Below are positions 10,616 to 23,564 of a DNA stretch of 64,000 bases, piece by piece. The stretch is from Amaranthus tricolor (Eukaryota; Streptophyta; Magnoliopsida; Caryophyllales; Amaranthaceae), in contig NC_080061.1 of the NCBI RefSeq assembly GCF_026212465.1, positions 21,069,695-21,133,694 of the forward strand, given 5' to 3'. The position numbers and the translations under genes were made by a program. Within the stretch, counting starts at the first letter, position 1. Each line of letters opens with the position of its first letter. Under the pieces are notes generated by a model. The model had not been told where the DNA came from, searched no databases, and saw only the letters and a program-made list of their open reading frames with translations.

Positions 10616-13572
10616 TTGATCATTGATCCTTTTTCATTCTTCAACGTTCATTCTTCAATGATCCTTGATCCTTATTTATTATTCATCAATCATTGTTCAA
10701 TGATCATTGATCCTTGTTCATTATTCGTCGTCAATTCTTCAATGATCATTGATTCTTGTACATTTTTCATCGTTTATTCGTCAATGGTCATTGATCCTTG
10801 TTCATTATTCATCGTTTATTCTTCATTGATCATTGATCCTTCTTCATTCTTAATCGTTCATTCTTCAATGATCATTGATCCTTGTTCATTATTCATCGAT
10901 CATTGTTCAATGATGATTGATCCTTGTTCATTATTAATCATTCATTCCTCAATGATCATTGCTCCTTGTTCATTCTTCATCGTTCATTCTTCATTGATCA
11001 TTAATCCTTGTTCATTCTTCATCGTTCATTCTTCAATGATCATTGATCCTTTTACGTTCTTCAACGCTAATTCTTCAATGATCATTGATCCTTGTTCATT
11101 ATTCATCGTTCATTCTTCATTGATCATTGATCCTTGTTCATTCTTCATCGTTCATTCTTCAATGATCATTGATCCTTGTTCATTCTTCACCGTTCATTCA
11201 TCAACGATCATTGATCCTTGTTCATTTTTCATCGATCTTCAATGATCATTGATTCTTGTACATTTTTCATCGTTTATTCGTAAATGGTCATTGATCCTTG
11301 TTTATTATTCATCGTTCATTCTTCATTGATCATTGATGCTTCTTCATTCTTAATCGTTCATTCTTCATTGATCATTGATCCTTGTTCTTTCTTTATCGTT
11401 CATTCTTCAATAATCATTGATCCTTGTACATTCATCATCGATCATTCTTCGTTCATCATTGATCCTTATTCATTATGCTTCGTTAATTCTTCATTGATCA
11501 TTGATGCTTGTTCATTATTCATCAATCTTTGTTTAATGATCATTGATCCTTGTTCATTATTCATCGTTGATTGTTCAATGATCAATGATCCTTGTACATT
11601 CTTCATCGTTCATTCTTCATTGATCATTGATCCTTGTTCATTCTTCATCGTTCATACTTCAACGATCATTGATCCTTGTTCATTTTTCATCGTTCATTCT
11701 TCATTGATCATTGATCCTTGTTCATTCTTCATCGTTCATTCTTCAACGACCATTGATCCTTGTTCATTTTTGATCGATCATTGTTCATTTTTCATCGATC
11801 ATTGTTCAATGATCATTGATCCTTGTTCATTATGCATCAATTCATTCTTCATTGACTTTTGATCCTTGTTCATTCTTCTTCGTTCATTCTTCATTGATCA
11901 TGGATCCTTGTTCATTCTTAATCGTTCATTCTTCAATGATCATTGATCCTTGTTCATTATTAATCATTCATTCCTCAATGATCAATTATACTTGTTCATT
12001 CTTCATCGTTCATTCTTCATTGATCATTGATCCTTGTTCATTCTTCAATGATCATTGATCCTTTTAATTCTTCAACGCTCATTCATCAATGATTATTGAT
12101 CCTTGTTCATTATTCATCGTTCATTCTTCATTGATCATTGATCCTTGTTCATTCTTCATCGTTCATTCTTCAATGATCATTGATCCTTGTTGATTATTCA
12201 TCGATCATTGTTCAACGATCATTGATCCTTGTTCATTATGCATCAATTCATTCTTCATTGACTTTTGATCCTTGTTCATTCTTCATCGTTCATTCTTTAT
12301 TGATCATGGATCCTTGTACATTCTTCATCGTTCATTCTTCAATGATCATTGAACCTTATCATTATTCGTCTTTCATTCTGCATTAATCATTGATCCTTAT
12401 CATTATTCGTCGTTCATTCTGCATTAATCATTGATCCTTGTTCATTCTTCATCGTTCATTCTTCAATGATCATTGATCCTTGTTGATTATTCATCAATCA
12501 TTGTTCAAAGATCATTGATCCTTGTTCATTATGCATCAATTTATTCTTCATTGATCATCGATCTTTGTTCATTCTTCATCGTTCATTCTTCAATGATAAT
12601 TGATCCTTGTACATTCTTCATCGTTTATTCTTCAATGATCATTGATCCTTTTTCATTTTTCATCATTCATTCTTCATTGATGATTGATCCTTTTTCATTC
12701 TTCATCGTTCATTCTTCAATTATCCTTGATCCTTGTTCATTATTCATCAATCATTGTTCAATGATCATTGATCCTTGTTCATTATTCATCATTCATTCTT
12801 CATTGATCATTGATCCTTGTTCATTCTTCAATGATCATTGATCCATGTTCATTATTCTTCGATCATTGTTCAATGATGATTGATCCTTGTTCATTATTAA
12901 TCATTCATTCCTCAATGATTAATTATACTTGTTCATTCTTCATCGTTCATTCTTCATTGATCATTGATCCTTGTTCATTCTTCAATGATCATTGATCCTT
13001 TTAATTCTTCAACGCTCATTCTTCAATGATTATTGATCCTTGTTCATTATTCATCGTTCATTCTTCATTGATCATTGATCCTTGTTCATTCTTCATCGTT
13101 CATTCTTCAATGATCATTGATCCTTGTTGATTATTCATCGATCATTGTTCAAAGATCATTGATCCTTGTTCATTATGCATCAATTCATTCTTCATTGACT
13201 TTTGATCCTTGTTCATTCTTCATCGTTCATTCTTTATTGATCATGGATCCTTGTACATTCTTCATCGTTCATTCTTCAATGATCATTGAACCTTATCATT
13301 ATTCGTCTTTCATTCTGCATTAATCATTGATCCTTGTTCATTTTTCATCGTTCATTCTTCAATGATCATTGATCCTTGTTGATTATTCATCGATCATTGT
13401 TCAAAGATCATCGATCCTTGTTCATTATGCATAAATTCATTCTTCATTGATAATTGATCCTTGTTCATTCTTCATCGTTCATTCTTCAATGATCATTGAT
13501 CCTTGTACATTCTTCATCGTTTATTCTTCAATGATCATTGATCGTTTCTCATTTTTCATCGTTAGTTCTTCA
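10616..13572 (+). repeat. 2.9 kb HOR (B-C-A'-D-A'), copy 1
   Basis: Block order is B remainder (10616-11245), C (11284-11862), A' (12180-12386), D (12473-12841), A' (13117-13323) and the start of the next B. The CTTATTTATT marker is at 10671 and next at 13628, a period of 2957 bp. The two A' blocks are 937 bp apart. This copy keeps one 42-bp monomer near the end of B that the next copy lacks. Confidence 0.85.
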
Positions 13573-16488
13573 TTGATCATTGATCCTTTTTCATTCTTCA
13601 ACGTTCATTCTTCAATGATCCTTGATCCTTATTTATTATTCATCAATCATTGTTCAATGATCATTGATCCTTGTTCATTATTCGTCGTCAATTCTTCAAT
13701 GATCATTGATTCTTGTACATTTTTCATCGTTTATTCGTCAATGGTCATTGATCCTTGTTCATTATTCATCGTTCATTCTTCATTGATCATTGATCCTTCT
13801 TCATTCTTAATCGTTCATTCTTCAATGATCATTGATCCTTGTTCATTATTCATCGATCATTGTTCAATGATGATTGATCCTTGTTCATTATTAATCATTC
13901 ATTCCTCAATGATCATTGATCCTTGTTCATTCTTCATCGTTCATTCTTCATTGATCATTGATCCTTGTTCATTCTTCATCGTTCATTCTTCAATGATCAT
14001 TGATCCTTTTACGTTCTTCAACGCTAATTCTTCAATGATCATTGATCCTTGTTCATTCTTCATCGTTCATTCTTCAATGATCATTGATCCTTGTTCATTC
14101 TTCACCGTTCATTCATCAACGATCATTGATCCTTGTTCATTTTTCATCGATCTTCAATGATCATTGATTCTTGTACATTTTTCATCGTTTATTCGTAAAT
14201 GGTCATTGATCCTTGTTTATTATTCATCGTTCATTCTTCATTGATCATTGATGCTTCTTCATTCTTAATCGTTCATTCTTCATTGATCATTGATCCTTGT
14301 TCTTTCTTTATCGTTCATTCTTCAATAATCATTGATCCTTGTACATTCATCATCGATCATTCTTCGTTCATCATTGATCCTTATTCATTATGCTTCGTTA
14401 ATTCTTCATTGATCATTGATGCTTGTTCATTATTCATCAATCTTTGTTTAATGATCATTGATCCTTGTTCATTATTCATCGTTGATTGTTCAATGATCAA
14501 TGATCCTTGTACATTCTTCATCGTTCATTCTTCATTGATCATTGATCCTTGTTCATTCTTCATCGTTCATACTTCAACGATCATTGATCCTTGTTCATTT
14601 TTCATCGTTCATTCTTCATTGATCATTGATCCTTGTTCATTCTTCATCGTTCATTCTTCAACGACCATTGATCCTTGTTCATTTTTGATCGATCATTGTT
14701 CATTTTTCATCGATCATTGTTCAATGATCATTGATTCTTTGTTCATTATGCATCAATTCATTCTTCATTGACTTTTGATCCTTGTTCATTCTTCTTCGTT
14801 CATTCTTCATTGATCATGGATCCTTGTTCATTCTTAATCGTTCATTCTTCAATGATCATTGATCCTTGTTCATTATTAATCATTCATTCCTCAATGATCA
14901 ATTATACTTGTTCATTCTTCATCGTTCATTCTTCATTGATCATTGATCCTTGTTCATTCTTCAATGATCATTGATCCTTTTAATTCTTCAACGCTCATTC
15001 ATCAATGATTATTGATCCTTGTTCATTATTCATCGTTCATTCTTCATTGATCATTGATCCTTGTTCATTCTTCATCGTTCATTCTTCAATGATCATTGAT
15101 CCTTGTTGATTATTCATCGATCATTGTTCAACGATCATTGATCCTTGTTCATTATGCATCAATTCATTCTTCATTGACTTTTGATCCTTGTTCATTCTTC
15201 ATCGTTCATTCTTTATTGATCATGGATCCTTGTACATTCTTCATCGTTCATTCTTCAATGATCATTGAACCTTATCATTATTCGTCTTTCATTCTGCATT
15301 AATCATTGATCCTTATCATTATTCGTCGTTCATTCTGCATTAATCATTGATCCTTGTTCATTCTTCATCGTTCATTCTTCAATGATCATTGATCCTTGTT
15401 GATTATTCATCAATCATTGTTCAAAGATCATTGATCCTTGTTCATTATGCATCAATTTATTCTTCATTGATCATCGATCTTTGTTCATTCTTCATCGTTC
15501 ATTCTTCAATGATAATTGATCCTTGTACATTCTTCATCGTTTATTCTTCAATGATCATTGATCCTTTTTCATTTTTCATCATTCATTCTTCATTGATGAT
15601 TGATCCTTTTTCATTCTTCATCGTTCATTCTTCAATTATCCTTGATCCTTGTTCATTATTCATCAATCATTGTTCAATGATCATTGATCCTTGTTCATTA
15701 TTCATCATTCATTCTTCATTGATCATTGATCCTTGTTCATTCTTCAATGATCATTGATCCTTGTTCATTATTCTTCGATCATTGTTCAATGATGATTGAT
15801 CCTTGTTCATTATTAATCATTCATTCCTCAATGATTAATTATACTTGTTCATTCTTCATCGTTCATTCTTCATTGATCATTGATCCTTGTTCATTCTTCA
15901 ATGATCATTGATCCTTTTAATTCTTCAACGCTCATTCTTCAATGATTATTGATCCTTGTTCATTATTCATCGTTCATTCTTCATTGATCATTGATCCTTG
16001 TTCATTCTTCATCGTTCATTCTTCAATGATCATTGATCCTTGTTGATTATTCATCGATCATTGTTCAAAGATCATTGATCCTTGTTCATTATGCATCAAT
16101 TCATTCTTCATTGACTTTTGATCCTTGTTCATTCTTCATCGTTCATTCTTTATTGATCATGGATCCTTGTACATTCTTCATCGTTCATTCTTCAATGATC
16201 ATTGAACCTTATCATTATTCGTCTTTCATTCTGCATTAATCATTGATCCTTGTTCATTTTTCATCGTTCATTCTTCAATGATCATTGATCCTTGTTGATT
16301 ATTCATCGATCATTGTTCAAAGATCATCGATCCTTGTTCATTATGCATAAATTCATTCTTCATTGATAATTGATCCTTGTTCATTCTTCATCGTTCATTC
16401 TTCAATGATCATTGATCCTTGTACATTCTTCATCGTTTATTCTTCAATGATCATTGATCGTTTCTCATTTTTCATCGTTAGTTCTTCA
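13573..16488 (+). repeat. 2.9 kb HOR (B-C-A'-D-A'), copy 2
   Basis: The same block order recurs with C at 14199, A' at 15096, D at 15389 and A' at 16033. Offsets from copy 1 are 2915-2916 bp, and the following B at 16363 is 2916 bp after 13447. The D and A' blocks read identically to copy 1 in the open frame, so the two copies are recent sisters. Confidence 0.88.
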
Positions 16489-17041
16489 TTGATCATTGAT
16501 CCTTTTTCATTCTTCAACGTTCATTCTTCAATGATCCTTGATCCTTATTTATTATTCATCAATCATTGTTCAATGATCATTGATCCTTGTTCATTATTCG
16601 TCGTCAATTCTTCAATGATCATTGATTCTTGTACATTTTTCATCGTTTATTCGTCAATGGTCATTGATCCTTGTTCATTATTCATCGTTCATTCTTCATT
16701 GATCATTGATCCTTCTTCATTCTTAATCGTTCATTCTTCAATGATCATTGATCCTTGTTCATTATTCATCGATCATTGTTCAATGATGATTGATCCTTGT
16801 TCATTATTAATCATTCATTCCTCAATGATCATTGATCCTTGTTCATTCTTCATCGTTCATTCTTCATTGATCATTGATCCTTGTTCATTCTTCATCGTTC
16901 ATTCTTCAATGATCATTGATCCTTTTACGTTCTTCAACGCTAATTCTTCAATGATCATTGATCCTTGTTCATTATTCATCGTTCATTCTTCATTGATCAT
17001 TGATCCTTGTTCATTCTTCATCGTTCATTCTTCAATGATCA
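16489..17041 (+). repeat. 2.9 kb HOR, partial copy 3 (B only)
   Basis: Block B continues at the same 2916-bp offset to about 17041. There the sequence stops following with C and instead enters block D' of the next HOR type. B is shared by both HOR types, so this is a switch point inside a common block. Confidence 0.82.
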
Positions 17042-17482
17042 TTGATCCTTGTTGATTATTCATCAATCATTGTTCAATGATCATTGATGCTTGTTCATTA
17101 TGCATCAATTTATTCTTCATTGATCATCTATCCTTGTTCATTCTTCATCGTTCATTCTTTAATGATCATTGATCCTTGTACATTATTCATCATTTGTTCT
17201 TCAATGATCATTGATCCTTTTTCATTTTTCATCGTTCATTCTTCATTGATCATTGATCCTTGTTCATTCTTAATCGTTCATTCTTCAATGATCATTGATT
17301 CTTGTTCATTATTCATCGATCATTGTTCAATGATGATTGATCCTTGTTCATTATTAATCATTCATTCCTCAATGATCAATTATCCTTGTTCATTCTTCAT
17401 CGTTCATTCTTCATTGATCATTGATCCTTGTTCATTCTTCAATGATCATTGATCCTTTTAATTCTTCAACGCTCATTCTTCA
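17042..17482 (+). repeat. Block D' opening the 3.33 kb HOR domain
   Basis: This block pairs with 20369-20809 at 3327 bp (TGCATCAA at 17101 and 20428). It contains the CATTATTCATCATTTGTTC variant and ends with the 28-bp short monomer and the TTTTAATTCTTCAACGCTC marker. Confidence 0.82.
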
Positions 17483-20400
17483 ATGATCATTGATCCTTGT
17501 TCATTGTTCATCGTTCATTCTTCATTGATCATTGATCCTTGTTCATTCTTCATCGTTCATTCTTCAATGATCATTGATCCTTGTTCTTTCTTCATCGTTC
17601 ATTCTTCCACGATCATTGATCCTTGTTCATTTTTCATCTATCATTGTTCAATGATCATTGATCCTTGTTCATTATTCATCGATCATTGTTCAATGATCAT
17701 TCATCCTTGTTCATTATTCATCGTTCATTCTTCAATGATCATTTATCCTTGTTCATTCTTCATCATTAATTCTTCAATGATCATTGATCCTTGTACATTC
17801 TTCATTGTTCATTCTTCAATGGTCATTGATGCTTGTTCATTATTGATCGTTCATTCTTCATCGTTCATTCTTCAATGATGATTGATCGTTGTTGATTATT
17901 CATCGATCATTGTTCAACGATCATTGATCTTTGTTCATTATGCATCAATTTATTATTCATTGATAATTGATCCTTGCTCATTATTCATCGTTCATTCTTC
18001 AATGATCATTTATTCTTGTACATTCCTCATCGTTCTTTCGTTAATGGTCATTGGTCCTTTTTCATTATTCATCGTTCATTCTTCATTGATCATTGATCCT
18101 TGTTCATTCTTAATCGTTAATTCTTCAATGATCATTGATCCTTGTTCATTATTCATCGATCATTGTTCAATGATGATTGATCCTTGTTCATTATTAATCA
18201 TTCATTCTTCAATGATCAATTATCCTTGTTCATTCTTCATCGTTCATTCTTCATTGATCATTGATCCTTGTACATTCTTCATTGTTCATTCTTCAATGAT
18301 CATTGATCCTTGTTCATTATTGATCGTTCATTCTTCATCGTTCATTCTTCAATGATCATTGATCGTTGTTGATTATTCATCGATCATTGTTAACCGATCA
18401 TTGATCCTTGTTCATTATGCATAAATTTATTCTTCATTGATTATTGATCCTTGTTCATTCTTTATCGTTCATTCTTCATGGATCATGGATCCTTCTACAT
18501 TCTTCATCGTTCATTGTTCAATGATCATTGATCCTTATCATTATTCGTCGTTCATTCTTCATTGATACATTGATCCTTGTTAAAAGATCATTGCTCCTTG
18601 TTCATTATGCATCAATTCATTCTTCATTGATCATTGATCCTTGTTCATTCTTCATCGTTCATTCTTCAATGATCATTGATCCTTGTTGAATATTCATCGA
18701 TCATTGTTAACCGATCATTGATCCTTGTTCATTATGCATCAATTCATTCTTCATTGACTTTTGATCCTTGTTCATTCTTCATCGTTCATTCTTTATTGAT
18801 CATGGATCCTTGTACATTCTTCATCGTTCCTTCTTCAATGATCATTGATCCTTATCATTATTCGTCATTCATTCTGCATTAATCATTGATCCTTGTTCAT
18901 TTTTCATCGTTCATTCTTCAATGATCATTGATCCTTGTTGATTATTCATCGATCATTGTTCAAAGATAATCGATCCTGGTTCATTATGCATAAATTCATT
19001 CTTCATTGATCATTGATCCTTGTTCATTCTTCATCGTTCATTCTTCAATGATCATCGATCCTTGTACATTCTTCATCGTTTATTCTTCAATGATCATTGA
19101 TCGTTTCTCATTTTTCATCGTTAATTCTTCATTGATCATTGATCCTTTTTCTTTCTTCAACGTTCATTCTTCAATGATCCTTGATCCTTGTTTATTATTC
19201 ATCAATCATTGTTCAATGATCATTGATCCTTGTTCATTATTCGTCGTCAATTCTTCAATGATCATTGATTCTTGTACATTTTTCATCGTTTATTCGTCAA
19301 TGGTCATTGATCCTTGTTCATTATTCATCGTTCATTCTTCATTGATCATTGATCCTTCTTCATTCTTAATCGTTCATTCTTCAATGATCATTGATCCTTG
19401 TTCATTATTCATCGATCATTGTTCAATGATGATTGATCCTTGTTCATTATTAATCATTCATTCTTCAATGATCATCGATCCTTGTTCATTCTTCATTGAT
19501 CATTGATCCTTGTTCATTCTTCATCGTTCATTCTTCAATGATCATTGATCCTTTTACGTTCTTCAACGCTAATTCTTCAATGATCATTGATCCTTGTTCA
19601 TTATTCATCGTTCATTCTTCATTGATCATTGACCCTTGTTCATTCTTCAATGATCATTGATCCTTTTAATTCTTCAACGCTCATTCTTCAATGATCATTG
19701 ATCCTTGTTCATTGTTTATCGTTCATTCTTCATTGATCATTGATCCTTGTTCATTCTTCATCGTTCATTCTTCAAAGATCATTGATCCTTGTTCTTTCTT
19801 CATCGTTCATTCTTCCACGATCATTGATCCTTGTTCATTTTTCATCGATCATTGTTCAATGATCATTGATCCTTGTTCATTATTCATCGATCATTGTTCA
19901 ATGATCATTCATCCTTGTTGATTATTCATCGTTCATTCTTCAATGATCATTTATCCTTGTTCATTCTTCATCATTAATTCTTCAATGATCATTGATCCTT
20001 GTACATTCTTCATTGTTCATTCTTCAATGATCATTGATCCTTTTTCATTTTTCATCATTCATTCTTCATTGATGATTGATCCTTTTTCATTCTTCATCGT
20101 TCATTCTTCAATGATCCTTGATCCTTGTTCATTATTCATCAATCATTGTTCAATGATCATTGATCCTTGTTCATTATTCATCGTTCATTCTTCATTGATC
20201 GTTGATCCTTGTTCATTCTTAATCGTTCATTCTTCAATGATCATTGATCCTTGTTCATTATTCATCGATCATTGTTCAATGATCATTGATCCTTATCATT
20301 ATTCGTCGTTCATTCTGCATTAATCATTGATCCTTGTTCATTCTTCATCGTTCATTCTTCAATGATCATTGATCCTTGTTGATTATTCATCAATCATTGT

Positions 20401-20809
20401 TCAAAGATCATTGATGCTTGTTCATCATGCATCAATTTATTCTTCATTGATCATCGATCCTTGTTCATTCTTCATCGTTCATTCTTTAATGATCATTGAT
20501 CCTTGTACATTATTCATCATTTGTTCTTCAATGATCATTGATCCTTTTTCATTTTTCATCGTTCATTCTTCATTGATCATTGATCCTTGTTCATTCTTAA
20601 TCGTTCATTCTTCAATGATCATTGATTCTTGTTCATTATTCATCGATCATTGTTCAATGATGATTGATCCTTGTTCATTATTAATCATTCATTCCTCAAT
20701 GATCAATTATCCTTGTTCATTCTTCATCGTTCATTCTTCATTGATCATTGATCCTTGTTCATTCTTCAATGATCATTGATCCTTTTAATTCTTCAACGCT
20801 CATTCTTTA
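17483..20809 (+). repeat. 3.33 kb HOR (E-F-A-B-D'), copy 1
   Basis: Order is E (17483), F (17882), A (18676), B (19006), an E-like piece (19691-20323) and D' (20369). E, F and A recur exactly 3327 bp later. Block A is recognised by GTTAAC (18389-18394 and 18706-18711), a 21-bp half monomer with GTTAAAAG (18572-18592), TTGACTTTTGATCC and a 41-bp monomer with CCTTATCATTATTCG. These single-base and half-monomer changes shift the open frame. Confidence 0.88.
18572..18592 (+). repeat. 21-bp half monomer (three heptamers)
   Basis: GATCCTTGTTAAAAGATCAT plus one T is followed immediately by the next unit. The unit is exactly half the normal length and carries the rare AAAAG variant. It recurs in block A copies near 21901, 30773, 39482, 42390, 44172, 45707, 47720 and 50640, in each case just before the A block proper. 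A variant with TTTTTAAAAG is near 53321. Confidence 0.88.
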
Positions 20810-23564
20810 ATGATCATTGATCCTTGTTCATTGTTCATCGTTCATTCTTCATTGATCATTGATCCTTGTTCATTCTTCATCGTTCATTCTTCAATGATCA
20901 TTGATCCTTGTTCTTTCTTCATCGTTCATTCTTCCACGATCATTGATCCTTGTTCATTTTTCATCAATCATTGTTCAATGATCATTGATCCTTGTTCATT
21001 ATTCATCGATCATTGTTCAATGATCATTCATCCTTGTTCATTATTCATCGTTCATTCTTCAATGATCATTTATCCTTGTTCATTCTTCATCATTAATTCT
21101 TCAATGATCATTGATCCTTGTACATTCTTCATTGTTCATTCTTCAATGGTCATTGATGCTTGTTCATTATTGATCGTTCATTCTTCATCGTTCATTCTTC
21201 AATGATGATTGATCGTTGTTGATTTCTCATCGATCATTGTTCAACGATCATTGATCTTTGTTCATTATGCATCAATTTATTATTCATTGATAATTGATCC
21301 TTGTTCATTATTCATCGTTCATTCTTCAATGATCATTTATTCTTGTACATTCCTCATCGTTCTTTCGTTAATGGTCATTGGTCCTTTTTCATTATTCATC
21401 GTTCATTCTTCATTGATCATTGATCCTTGTTCATTCTTAATCGTTAATTCTTCAATGATCATTGATCCTTGTTCATTATTCATCGATCATTGTTCAATGA
21501 TGATTGATCCTTGTTCATTATTAATCATTCATTCTTCAATGATCAATTATCCTTGTTCATTCTTCATCGTTCATTCTTCATTGATCATTGATCCTTGTAC
21601 ATTCTTCATTGTTCATTCTTCAATGATCATTGATCCTTGTTCATTATTGATCGTTCATTCTTCATCGTTCATTCTTCAATGATCATTGATCGTTGTTGAT
21701 TATTCATCGATCATTGTTAACCGATCATTGATCCTTGTTCATTATGCATAAATTTATTCTTCATTGATTATTGATCCTTGTTCATTCTTTATCGTTCATT
21801 CTTCATGGATCATGGATCCTTCTACATTCTTCATCGTTCATTGTTCAATGATCATTGATCCTTATCATTATTCGTCGTTCATTCTTCATTGATACATTGA
21901 TCCTTGTTAAAAGATCATTGATCCTTGTTCATTATGCATCAATTCATTCTTCATTGATCATTGATCCTTGTTCATTCTTCATCGTTCATTCTTCAATGAT
22001 CATTGATCCTTGTTGAATATTCATCGATCATTGTTAACCGATCATTGATCCTTGTTCATTATGCATCAATTCATTCTTCATTGACTTTTGATCCTTGTTC
22101 ATTCTTCATCGTTCATTCTTTATTGATCATGGATCCTTGTACATTCTTCATCGTTCATTCTTCAATGATCATTGATCCTTATCATTATTCGTCATTCATT
22201 CTGCATTAATCATTGATCCTTGTTCATTTTTCATCGTTCATTCTTCAATGATCATTGATCCTTGTTGATTATTCATCGATCATTGTTCAAAGATAATCGA
22301 TCCTTGTTCATTATGCATAAATTCATTCTTCATTGATCATTGATCCTTGTTCATTCTTCATCGTTCATTCTTCAATGATCATTGATCCTTGTTGAATATT
22401 CATCGATCATTGTTAACCGATCATTGATCCTTGTTCATTATGCATCAATTCATTCTTCATTGACTTTTGATCCTTGTTCATTCTTCATCGTTCATTCTTT
22501 ATTGATCATGGATCCTTGTACATTCTTCATCGTTCATTCTTCAATGATCATTGATCCTTATCATTATTCGTCATTCATTCTGCATTAATCATTGATCCTT
22601 GTTCATTTTTCATCGTTCATTCTTCAATGATCATTGATCCTTGTTGATTATTCATCGATCATTGTTCAAAGATAATCGATCCTTGTTCATTATGCATAAA
22701 TTCATTCTTCATTGATCATTGATCCTTGTTCATTCTTCATCGTTCATTCTTCAATGATCATCGATCCTTGTACATTCTTCATCGTTTATTCTTCAATGAT
22801 CATTGATCGTTTCTCATTTTTCATCGTTAATTCTTCATTGATCATTGATCCTTTTTCTTTCTTCAACGTTCATTCTTCAATGATCCTTGATCCTTGTTTA
22901 TTATTCATCAATCATTGTTCAATGATCATTGATCCTTGTTCATTATTCGTCGTCAATTCTTCAATGATCATTGATTCTTGTACATTTTTCATCGTTTATT
23001 CGTCAATGGTCATTGATCCTTGTTCATTATTCATCGTTCATTCTTCATTGATCATTGATCCTTCTTCATTCTTAATCGTTCATTCTTCAATGATCATTGA
23101 TCCTTGTTCATTATTCATCGATCATTGTTCAATGATGATTGATCCTTGTTCATTATTAATCATTCATTCTTCAATGATCATTGATCCTTGTTCATTCTTC
23201 ATTGATCATTGATCCTTGTTCATTCTTCATCGTTCATTCTTCAATGATCATTGATCCTTTTACGTTCTTCAACGCTAATTCTTCAATGATCATTGATCCT
23301 TGTTCATTATTCATCGTTCATTCTTCATTGATCATTGACCCTTGTTCATTCTTCAATGATCATTGATCCTTTTAATTCTTCAACGCTCATTCTTCAATGA
23401 TCATTGATCCTTGTTCATTGTTTATCGGTCATTCTTCCACGATCATTGATCCTTGTTCATTTTTCATCGATCATTGTTCAATGATCATTGATCCTTGTTC
23501 ATTATTCATCGATCATTGTTCAATGATCATTCATCCTTGTTGATTATTCATCGTTCATTCTTCA
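20810..23564 (+). repeat. 3.33 kb HOR (E-F-A-B-D'), copy 2, with doubled A
   Basis: E (20810), F (21209) and A (22003) follow copy 1 at 3327 bp. A second A starts at 22382, so B (22712) is displaced to 3706 bp. Past 23400 the match continues at about 3622 bp and ends near 23867, where the sequence turns towards the A'-D-C-D set instead of D'. Confidence 0.86.
22003..22760 (+). repeat. 379-bp tandem duplication of block A
   Basis: Positions 22003-22381 and 22382-22760 are direct repeats. Both hold GTTAAC (22033 and 22412), TTGACTTTTGATCC, the 41-bp CCTTATCATTATTCG monomer and AAAGATAATCGATCC. The open-frame translation of the first 68 codons is the same in both. The length is 9 x 42 plus 1, consistent with the 41-, 42- and 43-bp units inside. 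Sister HOR copies have one A, so this is a recent local unequal exchange. Confidence 0.92.

Noticed and set aside
18389..18394. GTTAAC as a recombination or integration site
   Set aside because: It is a single-monomer variant copied with block A. No mobile element, target-site duplication or terminal inverted repeat flanks it, so it is only useful as a marker.
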